In this document: positions 56,052 to 64,000 of the stretch, in pieces
Numbering within the stretch: position 1 is the stretch's first letter
How the letters are laid out: every line of letters starts with the position of its first letter
NCBI RefSeq assembly: GCF_001278945.1
Contig: NZ_LGRV01000003.1
Span: 62,001 to 126,000 of the forward strand
Origin: Lysinibacillus contaminans
Lineage (GTDB): Bacteria; Bacillota; Bacilli; Bacillales_A; Planococcaceae
Reading direction: 5' to 3'
Length of the DNA: 64,000 nucleotides
Notes under the pieces: model-generated
What the model saw: only the letters and a program-made list of their open reading frames with translations
Told to the model about the DNA's origin: nothing
The model's database searches: none
Made by a program: the position numbers and the translations under genes

Positions 56052-56532
56052 ATACAATATGAGTTAAGAGTGTCTCTACAAATTGTTCTAAACCAAATTT
56101 GTCTTCTGGAGTAAAACGGTTCTTAATTGGGCTATCAATATCAAGAACACCTATGACAGTGTCGTTTAAGATAAGAGGAATGACGATTTCAGATTGTGAG
56201 GCAGCATCACAGGCTATATGCCCAGGAAAGGCATAGACATCCTCAATCATAAGCGTTTCTTTTTTAGCGACAGCAGTTCCGCAAACACCGCGTCCTACAG
56301 GAATTCTAACGCAGGCAGGTAAACCTTGGAATGGACCTAATACAAGCTCACCTTCGTGCATGATATAAAAACCAACCCAATTAATATTCGATAAAAATTG
56401 ATTGAGCAGGGCAGATGCATTGCTTAAGTTGGCAATGCGATTTTTTTCGCCTGTTAACAAGGCGTCTAATTGTTTCGCTAAAGTTTCATATTGAGCAGAA
56501 ACGGAACCTTCATAATTTATTTGTGAAAACAT
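56050..56532 (-). CDS. ytsP: Free methionine-(R)-sulfoxide reductase (GAF domain)
   Basis: A 160-residue GAF-domain enzyme (fRMsr) that reduces free methionine-R-sulfoxide, using thioredoxin. The three catalytic/resolving cysteines expected in the family are present: Cys74 (LPACVRI), Cys84 (GVCGT) and Cys108 (IACDA). Length is standard. hisJ lies just upstream, with 23 bases between, so the two form an operon read hisJ-ytsP. Confidence 0.93.
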   Translation of the reverse strand: MFSQINYEGSVSAQYETLAKQLDALLTGEKNRIANLSNASALLNQFLSNINWVGFYIMHEGELVLGPFQGLPACVRIPVGRGVCGTAVAKKETLMIEDVYAFPGHIACDAASQSEIVIPLILNDTVIGVLDIDSPIKNRFTPEDKFGLEQFVETLLTHIV

Positions 56533-56555
56533 ATAAGCACCTCAGATTAAACTAT

Positions 56556-57350
56556 TTATTTTGTGAATATAACGTTATAATGTTGATGTAAATCTACAAC
56601 TGAATGAGCATCAGAGCCAAATACATAGGGAAGGTGAATGGACTTGGCATAGTCAATTAGCGAAAATGGTGGGTAGGGTTCTTTGCAAAAAGTTTTACTT
56701 AAACCTGCACTATTCAAATCCAGTTCATAACCATATTCCTTCATTTCAGCTAACACTTGTTGGATGCGCACGGTATCGTCAATTGTTTCATTATGCGCTA
56801 GTTGAAACTTATGAACAAGTGAAGGATGACCAATGCGCTTTGGTTTGTATTGTCCTAGGTTTGCATGAATAGATTGTAGTACAGTGTTATAATACAAATT
56901 ATACACATCTTCTACAGAACCAATTTTTTCTGCGAATGCTAAAAAGGTTTCTGGTGAATAATCAATACATACATAGGTGTCCTGCCATTTTAAAAAATGG
57001 ACTGAAAGAATAGCATCATCTAAAAATTGGCCGTATTGATTTAAAAAAATGGTTGTTTCCTTTTCAAAGCCTGCTATGTAATCGACCTCAAGTCCGATGC
57101 GAATATGAATATCTTGCTCGTATTTTTTTTGTAGTTGCTTTAATTCATTGAAATAAGGCATTAAATAGTCAGGATTCATACCGCTATCCTTTTTGGGTGT
57201 TGGATCGATGAAACTTTTAGGTAACGGAGCATGCTCAGTAAAAGTAATATCAGTAAAATTTTCAGCTATGGCTTTTTCAATATATTGTGTCAATAAATCA
57301 GTTGTGCCATGCGGACAGTAAGGGGTATGTATATGCCCATCTCGTTTCAT
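56556..57350 (-). CDS. hisJ: Histidinol-phosphatase HisJ (PHP family)
   Basis: A 264-residue PHP-domain phosphatase for the penultimate step of histidine synthesis. The metal motif HIHTPYCPHG at residues 6-15, the E in EHAP, the central HFLKW and the late SDAH motif are present. Length matches B. subtilis HisJ (268). GGAGTG precedes the ATG at 57350. It is upstream of ytsP, with the rest of the his genes elsewhere. Confidence 0.93.
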   Translation of the reverse strand: MKRDGHIHTPYCPHGTTDLLTQYIEKAIAENFTDITFTEHAPLPKSFIDPTPKKDSGMNPDYLMPYFNELKQLQKKYEQDIHIRIGLEVDYIAGFEKETTIFLNQYGQFLDDAILSVHFLKWQDTYVCIDYSPETFLAFAEKIGSVEDVYNLYYNTVLQSIHANLGQYKPKRIGHPSLVHKFQLAHNETIDDTVRIQQVLAEMKEYGYELDLNSAGLSKTFCKEPYPPFSLIDYAKSIHLPYVFGSDAHSVVDLHQHYNVIFTK

Positions 57351-57407
57351 AAAGTGTACACTCCTTTATTTTGTTCCGATTTATAAGCAAAAATAAATTT
57401 TCTTACT

Positions 57408-57520
57408 TAGTGTCTAAGCATTAGTGCCATCCCTTAGAGGTCGCGTTCGAGTTCCTCGGGTGAAGACTTAAAAGAGTGGGGTACTCCAGAATTTTTTGGA
57501 ATAAACGGACGCGAATGAAG
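57408..57520. repeat. Dispersed repeat, copy B
   Basis: Begins GTGTCTAAGCATTAGTGCC, contains AGAGGTCGCG and ends GACGCGAATGAAGG. Shares the start, GAGGTCG and GCGAATG marks with the repeat at 38283-38394, but is more decayed. Confidence 0.45.
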
Positions 57521-57633
57521 GTTTCTACTATAACTCTTTCGTTAAAACACTTAAAATCTAGTACAAATGAGAAAACATAGTATATAATAAGTAAAAATAG
57601 CCAATTCGTTTATTGTGGAATAGGAGGCTTACG

Positions 57634-59334
57634 ATGGAGTATATCATCATTCCGATTATCCTACTATTAATTTTAGTGGTAACGGGATTTATTATGAGAA
57701 GAAAACATACTGCAATAATTGAGCAACTTGAAAATGAAAAATTACAAATACAAAATAATCCAATCAATGAAGAAATTTCGAAAGTGAAATCTTTGAATAT
57801 GAATGGTGAAACTGAGGAAATGTTTGAGCGTTGGCGTAACAGTTGGGATGAAGTCATTGATGTACATATGACAAAAATCGATTCCTTACTATTTGATGCA
57901 GAGGATCAAATTAATCATCTTCGCTTTAAAAAAGCAACGTTAATCGAGCGTGAAATTGAAGATTATATTGTAAAATGTGAGCAAGACAAAAATAATATTT
58001 TAGAAGAATTAAATGAATTAATTGGTAGCGAAGAGAAAAATCGTATAGAAATCGAACAATTAAAGGAATATTATCGCTCTGCACGTAAAACATTGCTCGC
58101 ACACCAACATTCATTTGGCGTAGCATTGCCATCACTTGAGCAAAGGTTAGAAGTATTTGTTCAGAAGTTTGAAGAATTCGATACGCTAACAAAAGACGGA
58201 AATTACTTACAAGCACGTGAAATCGTCATTAGCTTAAATAATGAATCACAAGAAACATTCAATTATATCAACGATGTACCGACAATTTTGACCGAGCTAC
58301 AAGTGAAATTACCTGGTGCTATACAAGAATTACGTAGTGGTCAACGTGAAATGGAAGAACAGTCTTATTATTTACGTCATCTTGAGTTGACAGAGGCACT
58401 CGACAAATTAGAAGAGGAATTTATAACATTAAAAGATGAATTAGCACGACTAAATTTAGCAGTTGTTAAGCCACGTGTCAGTGAAATAAACGAAGAAATC
58501 GATCATTTCTATGACTTATTAGAAAAAGAAGTAATTGCAAAAAATTATGTCGATCAAAATTGTGAACGACTACATAGTTCGATTACTAACGTCATTAGCT
58601 CAACAAGAGTTGTAAGTGATGAAGCGGCATTCGTTCAACAAAGCTATCATTTAAATGAAAAAGACGTAGAAATTCCTAAAGCAGCTTTAAAACAATTGGA
58701 GGCATTGGAACGACGATATGAGTTACTTTCAATGCGTGTAGCAGATGAAAAATCAGCTTATTCTAGTTTGCAAGAAGAGTTAGTGACAATTAGTAATGAG
58801 CTCGAGCGTATTCATGAGGAACAAGAGCGTTTATCAAATACGATGAAAAACTTACGTATTGATGAAAATATGGCCCGAAATAAAGTAGAAGAGTTAAAAA
58901 AAATGTTGCAGGAAACAGATCGCATACTGAACAAGGCAAATATGCCTGGTATTCCAAAAGAAATGGATGCACGTTTAGATGAGGCGGCTGAACATATTTA
59001 TGTGGTGATACAGAGCTTGCAGGAAGTACCGCTTAATATGGGCGTTGTGCATAGTAATTTAGCTGCTACTGAATTATGTATTGAAGACGTACATGCAAAA
59101 GCGCGCGAAATGATTGAGAATGTTATGTTAATTGAACGAATTATTCAATACGGAAATCGACACCGAGCAACAAATCCGAGACTAAATGCGCGACTGAAGG
59201 AAGCGGAAGAAGCTTTCCATCAATTCCGATATAAAAAAGCGCTAGAAGACGCAGGAACGGCTGTTGAAGAAATGGAGCCGGGTGCATTAAAACGTATTCA
59301 AGCAATGGTTTCAGAAGAACTATTTTCTCGTTAA
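57634..59334 (+). CDS. ezrA: Septation ring formation regulator EzrA
   Basis: A 566-residue membrane protein that limits FtsZ ring formation to mid-cell and helps recruit division proteins. One membrane helix (residues 2-20, IIIPIILLLILVVTGFI) is followed by a long set of spectrin-like coiled-coil repeats. ATG 57634 is used since TAGGAGG lies six bases upstream; the frame starts earlier without support. Length equals B. subtilis EzrA (562). The order ezrA-nifZ-thiI is conserved, though B. subtilis braB between them is missing here. Confidence 0.94.
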   Translation: MEYIIIPIILLLILVVTGFIMRRKHTAIIEQLENEKLQIQNNPINEEISKVKSLNMNGETEEMFERWRNSWDEVIDVHMTKIDSLLFDAEDQINHLRFKKATLIEREIEDYIVKCEQDKNNILEELNELIGSEEKNRIEIEQLKEYYRSARKTLLAHQHSFGVALPSLEQRLEVFVQKFEEFDTLTKDGNYLQAREIVISLNNESQETFNYINDVPTILTELQVKLPGAIQELRSGQREMEEQSYYLRHLELTEALDKLEEEFITLKDELARLNLAVVKPRVSEINEEIDHFYDLLEKEVIAKNYVDQNCERLHSSITNVISSTRVVSDEAAFVQQSYHLNEKDVEIPKAALKQLEALERRYELLSMRVADEKSAYSSLQEELVTISNELERIHEEQERLSNTMKNLRIDENMARNKVEELKKMLQETDRILNKANMPGIPKEMDARLDEAAEHIYVVIQSLQEVPLNMGVVHSNLAATELCIEDVHAKAREMIENVMLIERIIQYGNRHRATNPRLNARLKEAEEAFHQFRYKKALEDAGTAVEEMEPGALKRIQAMVSEELFSR

Positions 59335-59398
59335 GGTCATTAAGTCAAGACAGTATACGTAGATGTATAAAAGCGTTATAATGGTATCGAAAAAGAGC

Positions 59399-59431
59399 AA
59401 CCACCACACTGTTTTCGTGTTGGTGGTTTTC
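59399..59431 (+). terminator. Terminator after ezrA
   Basis: Stem AACCACCACAC with GTGTTGGTGGTT and a T-run. A -10-like TATAAT at about 59378 precedes it, so an nifZ promoter may lie just ahead of the hairpin. Confidence 0.75.
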
Positions 59432-59486
59432 TTATGAGAAACGAGAAGATCGAAAAATTTACGATAAAAAGTGAGTAGGTTGAACA

Positions 59487-60635
59487 ATGATTTATCTTGA
59501 TAATAGTGCAACGACGAAGCCTCATAAAGAAGTGATGCAAACATTTTTGACGGTTAATGAGCAGTATTACGCAAATCCTGCTTCGATTCATGCAATGGGT
59601 GTAGAATCGAATGAATTATTAATGCGTGCACGCGAGCAATTAGCGGATATTTTGCATACTGATGCAAAAAGTGTGTTATTTACGTCGGGTGGCACAGAAT
59701 CAAATAATACTGCTATTTTTGGTTTAGCACGTGGCAATACACATAAAGGAAAACATATTTTAACAACGGAAATTGAACATCCATCTGTGTTAGAATCAGT
59801 GAAGCAGCTTGAAAAAGAAGGCTTCGAGGTTGAGTATTTACATGTTGGGAATAACGGGGTTATTTCATTAGAAGAATTGCGCGTAAAAGTACGTAAAGAT
59901 ACTGTGCTAGTCAGTATCATGCATGTTAATAACGAAATAGGTGCGATTCAACCTATTTTTGACGCAGCAAAAATTGTGCATGAGAAGAGTCGTGCAGCAT
60001 TCCATGTAGACGCTGTGCAAAGTTTTGGGAAATTACCGATTACCTTTAATGGTGAAGAAGGTCCAGACTGCATTACGATTTCAGGGCATAAAATTCACGG
60101 CTTCAAAGGTTCTGGTGTACTAGCATTCCGCAAACAGATGCAATGGGAGCCATATGCATTTGGTGGTGGTCAAGAATTCGGTTTACGAAGTGGAACAGTC
60201 GCTGTACCACAAGCAGTTGCCTTAGCAAAAGCAGCACGTATGGCAATTGAAACAATGGATGTAAATGCGGCAAAGTTTCGTAAGTGGCATGACGAAATTT
60301 GTGCTGAGTTAAGAAGCTATGGTGACGAAGTGCATATTTTATCGACAGCTGAAGGTGCAGCACATATTTTATCGTTTAGCGTACGTGATTTAAAAGGTGA
60401 AGTGATTATTAATGCCTTACAAAAACGTGGTGTTATTGTATCGACATCCAGTGCTTGTTCATCGAAACAAACGAAAACAAGCCATGTGGTGGAAGCATTA
60501 CGTATTGAGGAACATTTTAAAAATGGTGTTATTCGTATAAGCTTCGGTGCACATGTTATAGATGAAGAAATTGCACAGTTTAAACTTGTATTAAAAGAAG
60601 TACTAATGGAACTAAAAGGAGAGCTTTTACGATGA
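59487..60635 (+). CDS. nifZ: Cysteine desulfurase NifZ (IscS-like)
   Basis: A 382-residue PLP enzyme that takes sulfur from cysteine and passes it to ThiI. The PLP lysine is Lys202 in SGHKIHGFKGSG, and the persulfide Cys324 is in SSACSSK. The sequence is short of a full IscS, in line with the Bacillus dedicated NifZ. Its end overlaps thiI in ATGA, so the pair is coupled. In B. subtilis NifZ-ThiI make 4-thiouridine in tRNA. Confidence 0.94.
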   Translation: MIYLDNSATTKPHKEVMQTFLTVNEQYYANPASIHAMGVESNELLMRAREQLADILHTDAKSVLFTSGGTESNNTAIFGLARGNTHKGKHILTTEIEHPSVLESVKQLEKEGFEVEYLHVGNNGVISLEELRVKVRKDTVLVSIMHVNNEIGAIQPIFDAAKIVHEKSRAAFHVDAVQSFGKLPITFNGEEGPDCITISGHKIHGFKGSGVLAFRKQMQWEPYAFGGGQEFGLRSGTVAVPQAVALAKAARMAIETMDVNAAKFRKWHDEICAELRSYGDEVHILSTAEGAAHILSFSVRDLKGEVIINALQKRGVIVSTSSACSSKQTKTSHVVEALRIEEHFKNGVIRISFGAHVIDEEIAQFKLVLKEVLMELKGELLR

Positions 60636-61840
60636 TTTGGAAAGAAATTTTAATTCGATACGGTGAGTTATCGACAAAAGGGCGCAACAAAATGGACTTT
60701 ATCCGTCGCCTACGTGAAAATATCCGCCATGCTTTTGTTGATTTAGGTCAGTTACACATCCGCACAGAGCGCGATCGTATGTTTATTGCTATTCAAGATG
60801 AAGCGCAAATGGATGCATTACTTGCAGGTTTGCCGAAAATTTTTGGGATTCAATCATTCAGTCCAGTAGCAGCTTGTGAAAAAGATATGGATATAATGAA
60901 GGATCTTGCGATTACGATAATGGATACATTTAAAGACGAACAATTAACATTTAAAGTCGAAGTAAAACGAACAGATAAAACATTCCCATTAGATTCTCAT
61001 GCAATTCAGCGTGAAATTGGTGGTCACGTTCTACCGCAATATCAAAACTTATCGGTAAAAGTAAAAAAACCGGATGTAGAACTTCGTGTAGAAGTACGTC
61101 ATGATGCAACGTATATGATGGCACAAGTAATTCCAGGCGCTGGCGGCATGCCAGTCGGTTCGAATGGTAAATCATTATTGATGTTATCTGGTGGTATTGA
61201 TAGCCCGGTTGCTGGTTATTTAATGATGAAACGTGGCGTGCGTTTAGAAGCAATTCACTTCTTTAGTCCTCCATATACAAGTCAAAATTCACTTGAAAAA
61301 GTAAAAGTGTTAGCAAATGAATTAACAAAATTCGGTGCGAATATTCGTCTGCACGTTATTCCTTTTACAGAAATTCAAGTACTTATTAAAGATAAAGTAC
61401 CGTCAAATGTTTCAATGACAACGACTCGTCGTATGATGTTAAAAATTGCAGATCAAGTACGCGAAGAAATCGATGCACTTGCAATTGTTACTGGTGAAAG
61501 TCTTGGACAAGTAGCAAGTCAAACACTTGAAAGCTTAACTGCCATAAATGCAGTAACGAATACACCAATTTTACGTCCGTTAATTTCAACTGATAAATTA
61601 GAAATTATCAATATTGCTGAAAAAATCGGCACATATGAAACATCGATTCAGCCTTTTGAAGACTGCTGTACAATTTTCACACCAGCTAGTCCAAAAACAA
61701 AACCAAAGCTTGAAAAAGTAGAGCACTACGAAAGTTTCTCTGACTTCGATGAATTAATCGAACGTGCTGTAAAAAATCGTGAAGTGTACATCTTCCCGAA
61801 AAAAGAAAAGCCAGTCGATAAATTCGCAGATCTTCTATAA
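60632..61840 (+). CDS. thiI: tRNA 4-thiouridine synthase ThiI
   Basis: A 402-residue enzyme that thiolates U8 of tRNA. It has an N-terminal ferredoxin-like plus THUMP domain (residues 1-165) and the PP-loop ATPase with SGGIDSP at 186-192. The C-terminal rhodanese domain of E. coli ThiI is absent, as in other Bacillaceae, so sulfur must come straight from NifZ, its overlapping neighbour. A catalytic Cys is present (FEDCCTIF). Confidence 0.96.
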   Translation: MIWKEILIRYGELSTKGRNKMDFIRRLRENIRHAFVDLGQLHIRTERDRMFIAIQDEAQMDALLAGLPKIFGIQSFSPVAACEKDMDIMKDLAITIMDTFKDEQLTFKVEVKRTDKTFPLDSHAIQREIGGHVLPQYQNLSVKVKKPDVELRVEVRHDATYMMAQVIPGAGGMPVGSNGKSLLMLSGGIDSPVAGYLMMKRGVRLEAIHFFSPPYTSQNSLEKVKVLANELTKFGANIRLHVIPFTEIQVLIKDKVPSNVSMTTTRRMMLKIADQVREEIDALAIVTGESLGQVASQTLESLTAINAVTNTPILRPLISTDKLEIINIAEKIGTYETSIQPFEDCCTIFTPASPKTKPKLEKVEHYESFSDFDELIERAVKNREVYIFPKKEKPVDKFADLL

Positions 61841-61845
61841 TAATA

Positions 61846-61884
61846 AAGGAACCGTCTCAAAAGTACTTTTGAGACGGTTCTTTT
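61846..61884. terminator. Terminator after thiI
   Basis: Stem AAGGAACCGTCTCAAAA / TTTTGAGACGGTTCTTTT, near-palindromic; T-run. Confidence 0.9.
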
Positions 61885-61935
61885 ATTATGAAAGGATGGT
61901 TTCCTATACAGTTACATTTTACCTGCATTTATTTT

Positions 61936-61965
61936 TGTATTAAAAATCTAATAACGCACATTCTA
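61936..61965 (+). promoter_or_regulatory. SigG-type promoter of the SASP gene
   Basis: TGTATT (61936-61941), 17 bases, CATTCTA (61959-61965), matching the forespore SigG pattern TGAATA-N17/18-CATACTA at most positions, 23 bases before the ATG. Confidence 0.6.
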
Positions 61966-61987
61966 TATTCACAAGGAGGTGAGAGAC

Positions 61988-62197
61988 ATGACTTCAAACA
62001 ACAACAGTTCAAACAAGCTTGCAGTACCTGGTGTACAACAAGCACTTGATCAAATGAAATACGAAATTGCACAAGAATTTGGTGTTCAATTAGGAGCTGA
62101 CGCGTCAGCCCGTGCTAACGGTTCCGTCGGCGGTGAAATCACTAAACGTCTTGTACAAATGGCAGAAGCCCAATTAAAAGGGATGCCAAAACAATAA
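61988..62197 (+). CDS. sspA: Alpha/beta-type small acid-soluble spore protein
   Basis: A 69-residue spore DNA-coating protein. The germination-protease cleavage site is near [10 protein letters not shown], and the second conserved block is [14 protein letters not shown]. Such proteins saturate forespore DNA, protect it from UV and heat, and are degraded to amino acids at germination. AAGGAGGTGA is a perfect ribosome binding site. Symbol assigned by place (B. subtilis sspA lies next to thiI). It shows that the organism makes spores. Confidence 0.94.
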   Translation: MTSNNNSSNKLAVPGVQQALDQMKYEIAQEFGVQLGADASARANGSVGGEITKRLVQMAEAQLKGMPKQ

Positions 62198-62234
62198 CAA
62201 ATAAAAACTCACATAATGAGTAATTATTTGGCTG

Positions 62235-62266
62235 AAAACCAGTGACCTTCAAAGGCACTGGTTTTT
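62235..62266. terminator. Terminator after sspA
   Basis: Stem AAAACCAGTG with CACTGGTTTT plus CCTT/AAGG inside. Confidence 0.85.
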
Positions 62267-62273
62267 AGTTTGC

Positions 62274-62924
62274 TTAAATATGTTGGTTATTATGAATGGT
62301 AAGTTTTTTAAATTGAGCAACAGTATTATGAATATCATTACTTTCACAAATAGCGGAGATGACCGCTACTCCGTCAGAGCCAGCTTCAACTACTGTGCGT
62401 GCATTAGCGTTGTCAATGCCACCAATCGCTACAATCGGCAAATCGGGATGTTTTAAACGTACTTGCTGTAAAAAAGCAGTTCCACTTGGCACATTGGCAT
62501 CATTTTTTGAACGAGTTGCAAAAATCGGTCCTATGCCAACATAATCAGCTTTATATTGTAAAGCTATTTGTAGTTCTGCATCTGTATGTACAGAAATACC
62601 GATTAGCATATCGCCAATTTTTTCTCGCACGAGTGAAATGTGCAAATCATCTTGGCCGATATGAATGCCATCCGCTTTTAATTTTAAGGCAAGCTCAACG
62701 TCATCATTGACGATAAATGGTACATGATACTGCTGACAAAGTTTTAGACAATCGTGCGCGAAATGTTCATAGGCATGGCCAGTCAACGCATTTGGTCCTT
62801 TTTCACGGAACTGAAACATCGTAATACCTGCTTGTAAAGCCTCTTTCAGTATAACTAAAGGTTCGCGTTGCTTCGCATTTTCAGAGCCCATGATGAAATA
62901 GAGCTGTAAATTTTCACGCTTCAA
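62274..62924 (-). CDS. thiE: Thiamine-phosphate synthase
   Basis: A 216-residue TIM-barrel enzyme that joins HMP-PP and thiazole phosphate to thiamine phosphate. Motifs: FQFREKG, VNDDVELAL, GQDD, the GIGPIFATRSKND stretch and AIGGI near the C terminus. The TTG at 62924 is used as the start: GAGGTGA lies seven bases upstream within the end of thiD, with which it overlaps by 11 bases. It is last of a thiM-thiD-thiE operon on the minus strand. Confidence 0.94.
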   Translation of the reverse strand: MKRENLQLYFIMGSENAKQREPLVILKEALQAGITMFQFREKGPNALTGHAYEHFAHDCLKLCQQYHVPFIVNDDVELALKLKADGIHIGQDDLHISLVREKIGDMLIGISVHTDAELQIALQYKADYVGIGPIFATRSKNDANVPSGTAFLQQVRLKHPDLPIVAIGGIDNANARTVVEAGSDGVAVISAICESNDIHNTVAQFKKLTIHNNQHI

Positions 62925-63738
62925 GCACAGTCACCTCGGATATTTCCATATTTTTTCGATAGGCAAAATGGTTTGTTGGACCGTGGCCGTTGCCAATGTT
63001 TAAATCATGCGTAATCGCCATTTGAATAAATTTTTTTGCTTCGATAATTGCTTGTTCTAATGGCAGTCCTTGAGCAATAAAAGCGGTCAATGCTGCAGAA
63101 AATGTACAGCCTGTTCCATGCGTATTTTTAGTGTTTATGCGTTTTGCTTGCATTGAAAATGTCCGACCATTGTTAAAAAATACATAATCGGTAGCATATT
63201 TTTCATCAACTAAATGGCCACCTTTAATAACAACACATTGTACACCTAAACGTATCAGTGTTTCTGCGGCATGTTTAATATCAGCAATACTTTCGATTTT
63301 TTTTCCTGTTAGCACTTCTGCTTCAGGAATATTCGGTGTAAGGACAGTAGCTAACGGCAATAAATATATTCGTAATGCTTCGATGGCTTCTTGCTGCAAT
63401 AAGTTTTCGCCGCCTTTTGCGATCATTACTGGATCAACAATCAGAGGGATTTCTAAATCTTTAATCTGACTTGCGATTACCTGAATAATCTTAGATGAAA
63501 ATAACATACCGGTTTTAATTGCACTAAGTGGGAAATCTTCTAATAGCGCAAGAACTTGCTTTTCAATAAAACTTACTTCTATCGGTAAAACGCCAGATAC
63601 ACCCAATGTATTTTGAGCCGTTAAAGCTGTAATGACGGAAGTACCAAATACATCTAGTTCTTGGAACGTTTTTAAATCTGCTTGAATGCCAGCACCTCCA
63701 CCACTATCAGAGCCAGCAATTGTAGTAACAATTCGCAT
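62914..63738 (-). CDS. thiD: Hydroxymethylpyrimidine/phosphomethylpyrimidine kinase
   Basis: A 274-residue ribokinase-like kinase that phosphorylates HMP twice. The N-terminal IAGSDSGGGAGIQAD substrate motif and the late NTHGTGCTFSAAL (anion hole and catalytic Asp region) are conserved; here the last Asp of GTGD is not needed as Cys occupies the ThiD position. ATG 63738 overlaps the stop of thiM by one base. The gene is in the middle of the thiamine salvage operon. Confidence 0.94.
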   Translation of the reverse strand: MRIVTTIAGSDSGGGAGIQADLKTFQELDVFGTSVITALTAQNTLGVSGVLPIEVSFIEKQVLALLEDFPLSAIKTGMLFSSKIIQVIASQIKDLEIPLIVDPVMIAKGGENLLQQEAIEALRIYLLPLATVLTPNIPEAEVLTGKKIESIADIKHAAETLIRLGVQCVVIKGGHLVDEKYATDYVFFNNGRTFSMQAKRINTKNTHGTGCTFSAALTAFIAQGLPLEQAIIEAKKFIQMAITHDLNIGNGHGPTNHFAYRKNMEISEVTVLEA

Positions 63739-64000
63739 TATTTTTCACCTTCCTGTGAAAGACGATGTAATTCATTAAGTACAGTTATCTGAAAATCACC
63801 AATATATTTTGTGGACATCTTGGCATTTTCAGCGATTTTTTTGTAGGTCATCAACGTATCTGCTAACTGAGTGAAGGGGTCATTTCCGACAACCAAGGCA
63901 GCGCCACAAATTGCACTTAGTAGGCAACCGGTACCTGTAATTTCTGTCATTTGGTGATGACCTCCAGCAATCCACTGTGATTGTACACCATCAGTTATGA
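63738..64000 (-). CDS. thiM: Hydroxyethylthiazole kinase, C-terminal part
   Basis: The last 87 codons of ThiM, which phosphorylates the thiazole alcohol for thiamine salvage; the gene continues beyond the window end. The family motif GTGCLLSA (with its Cys) is at about 63910-63940, preceded by GGHHQMTEI. An internal ATG at 63950 is not the start. With thiD and thiE it forms the operon for making thiamine phosphate from salvaged precursors. Confidence 0.88.
   Translation of the reverse strand, partial: ITDGVQSQWIAGGHHQMTEITGTGCLLSAICGAALVVGNDPFTQLADTLMTYKKIAENAKMSTKYIGDFQITVLNELHRLSQEGEK

Overview
The window looks like a chromosomal segment of a low-GC, spore-forming Bacillaceae/Planococcaceae member, most likely Lysinibacillus (the Bacillus sphaericus group). 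Three things point there: strong AAGGAGG-type ribosome binding sites and an alpha/beta-type small acid-soluble spore protein; a D-amino acid aminotransferase that, from memory, reads almost like the classical B. sphaericus enzyme; and gene order matching the B. subtilis ytzE-pepV-ytlR-trmB-ytnP ... ytoP-ytpQR-sftA-murC-ytxGH-aroA-ccpA-acuCBA-acsA ... tyrS-rpsD-ytrP-ytsP-hisJ-ezrA-nifZ-thiI-sspA region. No rRNA, tRNA or CRISPR array was seen.

Layout. 0.2-3.4 kb: a membrane diguanylate cyclase, an MFS transporter broken by an in-frame TGA, and a small DeoR-type regulator. 3.7-14 kb: amino-acid and peptide housekeeping genes (pepV, dat, ytlQ/ytlR-like, trmB, ytnP, ytoP) plus an EIIC-like membrane protein and an ATP-grasp ligase that I read as a candidate D-aspartate ligase for the peptidoglycan cross-bridge. 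14.2-14.4 kb: a 251-bp MITE-like element. 14.4-23.4 kb: a NTPase, a lipoprotein, ytpQ-ytpR, sftA, murC, ytxG, ytxH. 23.7-33 kb: an FtsA/PilM-like ATPase, aroA, ccpA, and the divergent acuABC/acsA acetate module. 33-38 kb: an argC-J-B-D operon. 38-53 kb is the accessory part: a FabH-like protein with a small partner, decayed coding fragments, a frameshifted epimerase, a large class A PBP, tyrS with its T-box, a substrate-binding-like protein, an Fe-alcohol dehydrogenase, an intact IS1182-family element, a decayed amidase and an IS200 relic. 53-64 kb returns to the conserved backbone: rpsD, ytrP, ytsP, hisJ, ezrA, the nifZ-thiI pair for 4-thiouridine, an alpha/beta SASP gene, and thiM-D-E, with thiM cut by the window end.

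How the genes work together. Cell wall and division: murC, the class A PBP, the candidate D-Asp ligase, dat, ezrA, sftA and possibly the FtsA-like protein. Carbon control: ccpA and the AcuABC/AcsA protein-acetylation switch. Sulfur and tRNA: NifZ-ThiI, tyrS, trmB. The most notable observations are an IS1182-type element sitting exactly in the loop of a transcription terminator with a 9-bp target duplication; a short non-autonomous element 35 kb away with the same 17-bp ends, carrying a GC-rich repeat; several families of dispersed palindromic repeats; a FabH-like enzyme lacking two of the three usual catalytic residues; and structured leaders before acsA and argC.
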